A stretch of 64,000 nucleotides of DNA, taken from assembly GCA_036245525.1 (NCBI GenBank), contig BTPG01000001.1, forward strand, positions 223,133,409 through 223,197,408. Direction: 5' to 3'. The notes beneath the pieces are model-generated. The model worked only from the letters and a program-made list of their open reading frames with translations, made no database searches and was not told the origin of the DNA. Source of the stretch: Semisulcospira habei. Its lineage: Eukaryota > Mollusca > Gastropoda > Semisulcospiridae. This document shows positions 57,067 to 64,000 of the stretch, piece by piece; position 1 is the stretch's first letter, and every line of letters begins with the position of its first letter. The position numbers and the translations under genes are program-made.

Positions 57067-57553
57067 TGTCCTTTGCGGGACAAAGGCGAATCCGTTTCGG
57101 GATTGTTGGGTAGTCCTTTCCGGGACTAGAGAAGATAACACTCGTCCGTTTCTGGACGAAGCGCTACAACTACACTTAAACCGAGTCATTTACGGGACTA
57201 TCTAAACCATGCGGTCTGTCCGTTGCTGGACAGTATTCCTTTACAGGAATTCTACTTAACTATGCGTCTATTGCTAGACAGTGTTCCTTCACAGGAATTC
57301 TAATTAATTACAGGTCCATCGCTGGACAGTATTCCTTCACAGGAATTCTAATTAACTAAGTCATGCAGTATGTCCGTTGCTGGACAGTATTCCTTTACAG
57401 GAATTCTAATTAACTACAGGTCCATTGCTGGACAGTATTCCTTCGCAGGAATTCTAACTTACTAATGTTCTTTGCAGAACAGAGTCTTCTCTTGCGGGAA
57501 GCCTCACTACTATTTAATGTTCTTTTGCAGAACAGAGTTTTCCCTTGCGGGAA
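57067..57553 (-). other. array of GNRA-loop hairpins, 5' LTR copy (RNA leader)
   Basis: Matches the array in the other LTR. The fifth hairpin has one broken pair here (AGTCA/GGACT). The array starts about 27-35 bases downstream of the TATA box, so it would form the very 5' end of the element's RNA. Confidence 0.8.
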
Positions 57554-57579
57554 GCCTGCTCGCTTTTGCTAGGCACCGC

Positions 57580-57587
57580 TATTTATA
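57580..57587 (-). promoter_or_regulatory. Gypsy LTR TATA box
   Basis: TATTTATA on the + strand, TATAAATA on the element strand, in the 5' LTR. Predicted start site 57550-57557. It is the only good TATA in the LTR. Confidence 0.6.
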
Positions 57588-57756
57588 CCCCACACCCCTA
57601 GGGGTGTGTTCGGCGTGCCTTTCGCCGATTGGCTTACGCATTACTCGCTCTGGCACCAGCAGCATCGCTAACTGTACTGGGCCTGCGGGCGTGCTGGGGG
57701 AAATTGGTACTACTGTACTAGAACACTGAGCTAAATTATCTCCCCTGCTACAGTAG

Positions 57757-58408
57757 ACAACCTTCTCGCCTGTAGCCACTGCAAAGGGCTCTATCAAAAA
57801 AAGCTGATCTCTGTACACTCAAAACGTTGCTGTCAGAAACCAGGAGGGTTTCAGTTCGCTAAGAGAGGTGAGGTGGCACGACATGGGAGGCTAATGCTTC
57901 CAATACCCTTAGACGTTGACTTTTCCTTCTATCATAAGGTTTTAGCCAGACAGAGAGATGATGAGATAAGCCATCTCATCAGAACTGACCCCTTGCTTCT
58001 TGAGTATGGAAAGAGATTATTTGACCGCAGGGACATTGAAGAACACACGGCTGGGCAAATCAGCTTCAGGATGCGAGAGTTAGGGAGACTATTAAAGATT
58101 CTTAGAGTGAGGTCAGAAATGAAAATCACAAGTTTAAATGCTGTGATCAATTCAGCTAGCTTTGATCATGTTGTACTGGCTGTAAAAGAGCTAGCAGAAT
58201 TTGATGAGGACACACATCAGTTCAAAAAAGGCAATCTTGCAATGTGCATAGGCCATGCTTTGAAAAAATGTTCACACATCAAACAGTTGCAGGCATCCAA
58301 ACAGCTTGGGCATGGTTCAGATGACAGGTGGCGACAGGAGCTCTCTGAGGCGCAGCGGTTTGACTGTCTTCACCGGGGACTGGTACAATTGTGTGTCAGC
58401 TACAGCAC
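57757..58408 (+). pseudogene. Crypton-like gene, second finger and N-terminal recombinase region
   Basis: Resumes the frame after the Gypsy element: CSHCKGLYQKKLISVHSKRC finger, then MLPIPLDVDF, a RDDEISHLIRTDPLLLEYG block and RMRELGRLLKILR. The helical text continues to FDCLHRGLVQLC, where a repeat is inserted. No stop between 57757 and 58408. Confidence 0.65.
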
Positions 58409-59111
58409 TGTACAACAAACCAAGGGGAATTACTCAGCGCTGGACAACAGTTAGATCCCCTGCCCCCGCCTATCAGGCACCCAATCGCCAGCCCACAGAN
58501 NNNNNNNNNTGTACAACAAACCAAGGGGAATTACTCAGCGCTGGACAACAGTTAGATCCCCTGCCCCCGCCTATCAGGCACCCAATCGCCAGCCCACAGA
58601 GAAATACGCAGGTATAGAATAAGACGATCATTTGCATCTTCAAATAAGATGCATCAGGTCTCTTATATAACCCATGTCTTTCTCCGGAACTTAGGAAGTA
58701 GGCAGGGGAAACATACATACACACAAACACGAAGGTGCATTACTATATGTGGTCGGGTAAATACCCTGAATTCCTACAGTAGATGCACAGAACATTACAC
58801 AACAATGTAACGATACAAATTTGCCTCGAATTATACTGAGATACTCACAAACCAGATAGGTGAGGCTAGCGCTGGCAGAATTGTACAACAAACCAAGGGG
58901 AATTACTCAGCGCTGGACAACAGTTAGATCCCCTGCCCCTGCCTATCAGGCACCCAATCGCCATCTATACCTGCGTATTTCTGTGGGCTGGCGATTGGGT
59001 GCCTGATAGGCGGGGGCAGGGGATCTAACTGTTGTCCAGCGCTGAGTAATTCCCCTTGGTTTGTTGTACAATTCTGCCAGCGCTAGCCTCACCTATCTGG
59101 TTTGTGAGTAT
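58409..59111. mobile_element. palindromic repeat insertion in the Crypton-like gene
   Basis: Flanked by a 12-base direct repeat TCAGCTACAGCA (58397-58408 and 59111-59122). It contains two identical 91-bp blocks around an assembly gap, text shared with 11728-12540, and a terminal palindrome of about 280 bp. Confidence 0.6.
58500..58509. other. assembly gap (10 N)
   Basis: Ten N between identical 91-bp blocks 58409-58499 and 58510-58600. Confidence 0.99.
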
Positions 59112-59116
59112 CTCAG
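58836..59116. repeat. palindrome, arms about 128 bp
   Basis: From CTGAGATACTCACAAACC at the left to its complement at the right; centre near 58976 with about 24 unpaired bases. The arms are almost identical, so the palindrome is recent or conversion-maintained. Confidence 0.85.
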
Positions 59117-60274
59117 CTACAGCAGCCCAGTCGGTCGGGAAAACGACCATGAACAAACCCAAGCTGATCCCATCATGTGAAGATGTGAGGAAGGTCCAAC
59201 AGCTTCTTGAGACAAGGATGGTTTCGGAAGATTATCCGACAGTGGTTAAAGCAACTCTTTGCGCTGTATCACTTTTCAACCGAAAACGAGAGGGAGAAGT
59301 TCAGAGAATGAAGGTATCAGACTTCCAGAATACTAAGATTGGATCGATCACCAATCAAGATATCTTGAAATGTCTCACAGAGGTTGAGAAGAAAATGGTG
59401 AATCATTTTCAGTGAGTGGAAATCAGAGGCAAGTTTAATAGGAGTGTTCCCATTTTGCTGACGAAGAAGATGATGACAACTGTGGACAGAATCCTTCAAA
59501 TGAGGCAATCAGTGCCAGCTCTCGCTGGTTCCCAGTACATCTTTGCCACACCTTCTGGTCAGAGGCCTTACAGAGGCCATGATGTTCTGAAGGAACATGC
59601 GCTACAAGCACAAGTGTCAAACCCAGCCATGTTCACATTTATTCAGTTACGGAAGCAGGTTGCAACTTTGGCTCAGTCAATGGCCATCTCGGAGTTAGAC
59701 CAGGATCAGCTGGCAGACTTCCTTGGTCATGATATTCGGATACATCGCCATATCTACCGCCAAACCTCAAGACATCCTTCAAAAGGCAAAAGTGGCAAAG
59801 ATTCTTCTGTCAGTTAACAATGGGATGACAGATTTTGAGAGTTGCATTAGAGCTGAACTGGGCGATGATGAAGAGATTGACTTTGACAATGAAGACACAT
59901 CAGAAACTCACAGAGAGGTCTCGGGGGAAACAGCACTTGTGAATGAAGCAAGTAGCAAGTCAACAACACAGGAATCAATGAGCATGACAGAGAAAAGACG
60001 TCCAGAGCCTGATGACAATCTAGATAGTTTTGATGATGACAGTACTACGTCAGCTCCTGTTTGAAAGAAAGCTAGATTTACAAGGAAACCATGGGGGGAA
60101 GCTGAAGAGAAAGCTGTTCAAACTCGTTTCAAGACACACCTCATCGTGAACAAACTTGCTGGAAAGGCTGAGATACAGCAGGCAATTGCAGAAGAGCCAG
60201 CACTTAGACATAGGCGCTGGACAAACATTAAGGATTACATCCGCAACAGACTGAAAAAGTTACAAAAGAAATGA
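59117..60274 (+). pseudogene. Crypton-like gene, catalytic recombinase domain and Myb-like C-terminus
   Basis: NKPKLIPSCEDV leads into the catalytic domain: box I Arg in LFNRKREGEVQRMKVSDF (about 59275-59330), box II Arg in FIQLRKQVATLAQ (usual His replaced by Ile), LGH and the nucleophile Tyr in FLGHDIRIHRHIYRQ (about 59720-59760). A TGA near 59415 and a frameshift just after the Tyr break it. Acidic text follows, a TGA at 60062, then a Myb/SANT-like RKPWGEAEEKAVQTRF block, ending RNRLKKLQKK and TGA at 60272. Confidence 0.7.
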
Positions 60275-60289
60275 ATTGAGATTCTCAGA

Positions 60290-60880
60290 CACTCGCGGCA
60301 TATTCGTTTTCATACAGATTTATTACAAGAGTGTTAATTATTATTGGGTTGGTTTCAGCATGTATAGCTTGTTTTTATCTGATGGACGCCTGAATCATTT
60401 TGTATACTGTATAATTGCAAAAGGAAACAGCAGGCTGGGGACGAAAGACAATAATAAGATAAGAAAACCATTGACAACGTAAAGATTTATTACCAGAGTG
60501 TTATTATGGGGTTGGTCCACCTGGATCATTTTGTATACTGTATAACATTTAAAACTTTGAAAATGGAACAACAGTTGGGGACGAAAGACAATAATAAGGG
60601 GTAAGAAAAACATTGTCAACATAAAGATTTATTACATGAGGGCTACTATGGGGTTGGTCCGCCTGGATCATTTTGTATGCTGTATAACATTTAAAACTCT
60701 GTAAATGGAACAGCGGTTGGGGACAAAAGACAATAATAAGATATAAAGAAACAAACATTGTCAACATAAAGATTTATTACAAGATCATTATTATTCGGTT
60801 GTTTTCAGCGTGTATAGCTCTGTTTTTATCTGATGTACACCTGGATCATTTTGTATACTGTGTAACATTAACCTTACTTT
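60290..60880. repeat. tandem repeat, about 150-bp unit, four copies
   Basis: Each unit has AAAGATTTATTAC, GGTTGGT, CTGGATCATTTTGTAT and GGGGACGAAAGACAATAATAA blocks. A fifth copy lies at 61640-61770. The array starts directly after the stop of the Crypton-like gene. Confidence 0.75.
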
Positions 60881-60895
60881 GCAACTAAACAGTGG

Positions 60896-61630
60896 CCCCC
60901 ACCCGGGTCTGCCCTGGGGGACTTGGGTGAGGTTAACTACTTTTTAGTTCCTAGGGTCACCCTGCTCAGCCCCAATGGGTGGGTTTTCGTCTCAATTCTG
61001 GGGCATGTGTTTCTGTCTACCCTTGGTCCATTAACTTGTATTTTTCTTTTTTAAGCTGTCCCTACTGTCTGTGCTGCCTGTATCTCTTGAAAAGAAGTAC
61101 CCAACGGAGAAAGAAACACTCTTAGAAAAGATGGTTACAACACAAGTTATTAATATTTCGGGTAAATCCGCTTTTTCAAAACAGACAAACAAGAAGAGAG
61201 ATCAGTTGCTACTTATCTTCATTTGCAGAAGGAATGGGGCACATTCCTTCTGTGAACAAAGATAAGTAGTTACTGATCCTTCTGTTTGTTTGTTTGTCTG
61301 TTTTGACAAGGCGGATTTACCCGAAATATTAATAAATTGTGTTGTAACCATCTTTTCTAAGCGTGTTTCTTTCTCCGCTGGGTACTTCTTTGCATTTTAC
61401 ACGATTGGCAGTCACCTTTTGGGTCTGAATAATTTTTTTAAAATATTTTTTTTGTTTTTTTTGGGGGGATCTCTCTTGATTTTGGATGTGTGTTGCTAAA
61501 TGGTCTTAGGTTTATTTAGCGTATTAGACCGGCTGGCGACATACATTCAATATTCTGTTCATTATTTTATTTTATTTTTTCCCCTTCATTATCAGTGCTG
61601 GCACGTCCTGAAAAAGTCAGGACGTTCAGC
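60896..61630. repeat. dispersed module, copy 2, with a nested insertion
   Basis: Same text as 22633-22995. The module is split at TCTCTTGA, which is duplicated on both sides (61083-61090 and 61472-61479) of a nested element. Confidence 0.7.
61091..61471. mobile_element. nested foldback insertion with 8-bp target duplication
   Basis: 61092-61396 is a palindrome with arms near 150 bp (AAGAAGTACCCA ... TGGGTACTTCTT), followed by about 75 T-rich bases. An 8-bp duplication would suit a hAT-like superfamily, but the right boundary is not palindromic, so the assignment is open. Confidence 0.5.
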
Positions 61631-61851
61631 AATGTACACCAATCGGGACGAAAGACAAAAATAAGATAAGAAAACCATTGTCAACATGATAAAGATTTAT
61701 TACAAGAGTGTTATTATTTCAGTGTGTATAGCTTGTTTTTATCTGATGTACGCCTGGATCATTTTGGAGATGTCTATAACTTTTTTGTTACTATAAAGTA
61801 CACTTTGCATACTGTGCATTGTTTCAAAAGTCACAGGAAGCATAAACCTTA

Positions 61852-62541
61852 GCTGAGTTGGTATACCTCGCCCTCTACCTAGGTTAAACGCACCAGCGGC
61901 GCCATTGTTGCTATTTTCGCACCAGACCAGTCACTCAGACCGGTCATGTGCACCAGAACTGCGCACGCAGGTTGGCTTCTGCACTTGTAGTGTGGTCTTG
62001 TACGTTCACGCGGAAGATTGTGATCGCAGTCGGAAAAAAAGGTTCGTTTGCGGTTTTAACTTTTAGCCATGCCTTTTACCTCCCCGAACACGCCAGTTTT
62101 GTGTTCAGATGGCGGAGGCTTGTGTCATGCCCCACACCACTGAAACAAGTCTATTGTACATGTAGTGCGCTCATTTCTCGAACTTCAACTATGACGGTGC
62201 TTTCTGCCACAAACGACGCAGATGTCGCAAAATCACCTCCATTGAGGATTTAAAAAAGCTATTTTTCAAATCTGCCAAATCGCATAATGTTTCGTGGTGC
62301 TAGCATAAGGATGGATGCATTATTGCCGGATTGCATATATGGGAAAGGGTTTATTCTTTATTCATGTTATTTTGCAGCAATCAAACGACGCTCACGTGAT
62401 TCTTTCTTGGAGGTTGCCCATTACAGGTGCAGAAAGCACACGCTCTAAACCGCTCGGACCGGTCTGGTGCCAAAATAGCAACATTGGCACCGCTGGTGCA
62501 TTTAACCTAGGCACTGAACGAGGTATACCAACTCAGCTAAA
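61852..62541. mobile_element. non-autonomous DNA transposon with TIRs of about 85 bp
   Basis: The left TIR TTAGCTGAGTTGGTATACC continues through GCACCAG and GTTGCTATTTT blocks to about 61940. The reverse complement is at 62447-62541. The interior holds short open frames without homology that I recognise. Confidence 0.65.
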
Positions 62542-62834
62542 CTTTATTGTCGCACTGACTTGCTAGAACTCAGTATTATATTTCTCTCTCCATTTTATGA
62601 ATAGAGTCACAGAAACCCTTTACGTGCCGAACTTGGGCAAGAACTAGTTTTCCTCATCACAAAGTTGCCAGAAAAAGGTTTAACTGCTTTTGATTGTTTT
62701 ATTTTAAGTGTCTACAAACAATTACTGTGTTTTTATATGCATGCACCTTTGATGTGATTAATAAAGGCTGAAGTTTCAAGTGATTTCCTATGTTGTCAGT
62801 TAATTAATTAATGTCAGTGTTCTGTTTTGTCATT
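62542..62834. other. AT-rich spacer
   Basis: Nothing recognised. Confidence 0.4.
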
Positions 62835-63048
62835 TTAACTCATTCTACCCCAAGACCGGAATCCCCAAATGTTGAAGTCGTCTTCTGAAGACTGCATTGC
62901 AGGGCAGGACACAGATCGACCATGATAGTTCAAGGGTGATGCCAGAATAGCTTGGCGCCCATGGGCGCTAAGCTATTCTGGCGTCACCCTTGAACTATTA
63001 TGGACGATCTTTATTTTGCTGTGGTGTGTCTGGGGTAGAATAAGTTAA
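62835..63048. mobile_element. piggyBac-like hairpin MITE
   Basis: TTAACTCATTCTACCCCA ... TGGGGTAGAATAAGTTAA; inverted relative to the copy at 14805-15018, with the same inner and outer arms. Confidence 0.7.
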
Positions 63049-63101
63049 GTGTTAGTTTCTTCGTCTGGGTCTTTTTCTATCTTTCAAATTTTTCCGCACT
63101 T

Positions 63102-63336
63102 TTTAACCCGCATCATACTGAGACTAAAAGCTTCAAATTTGTACACTGCCATATATATATATATGCAAGCTACATTACAGAACTTACAGATGAGGACATA
63201 GACCAATGGCATTAGTTCAAGGGTGGTGCCCCAATAGCTTGGCGCCTAGAGGCGCCAAGCTATTCTGGCACTACCCTTGGACTATTTTAGTCACACTTGT
63301 TGTACACACTGGTGTATTCCGAATGATAAGGGTTAA
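63102..63336. mobile_element. piggyBac-like hairpin MITE, second subfamily
   Basis: TTAACCCGCATCATACTGAG at the left, GATAAGGGTTAA at the right, central core as in the others. A (TA)n expansion sits in the left arm near 63151-63163. Confidence 0.7.
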
Positions 63337-63647
63337 TATTCAAAATGCTCTGTTGCTGTTTGTCTCAAACTCCAGAGTACATAAAAAAAAAGTCCTTTAA
63401 TTTCCAGAATTCTCACATAAATGCCATGATAAACTGTTTCGCTTCAGAAGGACAAAACGTAGCAATGTTTAAAAGATTTCCTCTGTAAAAATCATAATCG
63501 AAAGATTACGGGCCAGTGTTCATTGAATTTTGCACCATACAATGTTAAAAATGTTAATGCATACATACACATTAAGTTGAAAAAAACAAAACAAAAAAGT
63601 GAATGTGAAAAAGAAGTATTCCATGAACTTGACCTTATTACAGACGC

Positions 63648-64000
63648 CTCTCTTGGCTTGACTTCGTGAACAAAGATTTTATAGGGGTTGCCCACGACGT
63701 CTGCAGGCCTCCTCGTGGCTGCGGAGGCCAATCCGGGACAGGCAGGTTCGACCGCAGTGGCTGCAGGGGAAGGTTTGGCCAGGGTTCTGAGTTGCGGCAT
63801 CTCTGTTTTTTTCTCCTGAGCCGCTTGTCCTTAAGGCTAGCTCTGCGAGAGTCCTCAAAGGAGATGGATGCCTTGTAAATGGTGGAGCGCCATGTGTCAC
63901 GGTCCGCAGCAAGCGAAGACCACTGGTGGTGGTCGATTTGGCAGGCACTAAGTGACTTCTTGATACAGTCTTTGTATCTCTACTTTGGTGCCCCTCTGTC
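63648..64000 (-). mobile_element. LINE 3' end, second copy, cut by the window edge
   Basis: On the - strand it matches 10860-11150 of the first LINE: a TTSGLRLLRTVTHGAPPFTR block, an FPCSHCGRTCLSRIGLRSHE finger and the TTCACGAAGTCAAGCCAAG tail. The finger frame (63679-63948) is open. The 5' part lies beyond the window. Confidence 0.85.

Larger units (their letters stand above)
48556..57752 (-). mobile_element. Ty3/Gypsy LTR retrotransposon
   Basis: 9.2 kb, transcribed on the - strand. LTRs: 48556-50070 (3') and 56215-57752 (5'). A 4-bp target duplication GTAG, a tRNA-His primer site, a purine tract and gag, protease, reverse transcriptase, RNase H and the integrase zinc-binding domain in Gypsy order. 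The integrase catalytic core is missing and a linker segment is duplicated. The LTRs differ by only about half a dozen substitutions and a few indels, so the insertion is young. It interrupts the Crypton-like gene. Confidence 0.92.
56215..57752 (-). repeat. Gypsy 5' LTR
   Basis: 1538 bp, same ends as the 3' LTR. Carries the promoter TATA (57580-57587), the hairpin array (57067-57553) and a poly(A) signal (56782-56787). Confidence 0.92.
47092..60274 (+). pseudogene. Crypton-like gene (finger + tyrosine recombinase + Myb-like), broken by insertions
   Basis: Exons: 47092-47172, 47324-47548 and 47979 onward (all phase 0). The last exon frame is interrupted by stops at 48357 and 48450, by a Gypsy element (48556-57752), by a repeat (58409-59111), by a TGA near 59415, by a frameshift near 59757-59775 and by a TGA at 60062. 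Conserved parts: a DVHADEADVAK block, a C-x2-C...H-x4-C finger (57770-57840), a recombinase-like catalytic domain (about 59240-59780) and a Myb/SANT-like end. Animal genomes carry a multi-copy family of this build, and I place it near Cryptons by inference. Whether this copy was ever a host gene or was itself mobile cannot be told here. Confidence 0.65.

Noticed and set aside
61948..62253. 101-residue open frame inside the TIR-bounded element
   Set aside because: No transposase motif and no splice context; within a non-autonomous element.

Overview
The window is animal nuclear DNA. It shows split genes with GT-AG introns, low gene density and very heavy loading with transposons. The element mix (DIRS-type tyrosine-recombinase retrotransposons, Ty3/Gypsy, an APE-type LINE, mariner, piggyBac-like MITEs, many palindromic elements) fits a marine lophotrochozoan, most likely a mollusc. 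The species cannot be read from the sequence, and this placement is inference.

Host genes. (1) On the + strand, the 3' part of an unidentified gene: exons at 5824-5995, 11298-11424, 14084-14158 and 15285-15467 join in phase, with a possible earlier exon at 1264-1370. A LINE sits in one of its introns. (2) On the - strand, a complete six-exon gene (45901 down to 31452) for a 395-residue EF-hand secretory-pathway protein, the SDF4/Cab45 orthologue. One intron carries a whole DIRS element and another carries a decayed satellite of about 176-bp period. (3) On the + strand, 47092-60274, a broken gene for a protein with a C2H2-like finger, a tyrosine-recombinase fold and a Myb/SANT-like C-terminus (Crypton-like). 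It is split by a 9.2-kb Gypsy element and by a smaller palindromic repeat.

Layout. 1-560 is a palindrome. 1532-5802 holds a duplicated segment whose two copies are circular permutations of each other. 6680-11187 is a LINE. 11640-13619 is a DNA element with long array-like terminal repeats. 16486-22493 is DIRS copy 1 (+). 22.6-31.3 kb is non-coding DNA with a deleted mariner and many hairpin MITEs. 32450-38563 is DIRS copy 2 (-). 40.3-42.5 kb is the satellite. 48556-57752 is the Gypsy element (-), with long LTRs, a tRNA-His primer site and no integrase core. 58.4-59.1 kb is a palindromic insertion with an assembly gap. 60.3-63.3 kb is tandem repeats and MITEs. 63648-64000 is the 3' end of a second LINE copy (-).

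The most striking observation is in the Gypsy LTR. Just downstream of its TATA box lies an array of about 19 small stem-loops. Their stems differ but stay complementary, and on the element's sense strand every loop fits GNRA. This looks like RNA structure under selection in the leader of the element's transcript. All calls come from reading the sequence; no database search was run.
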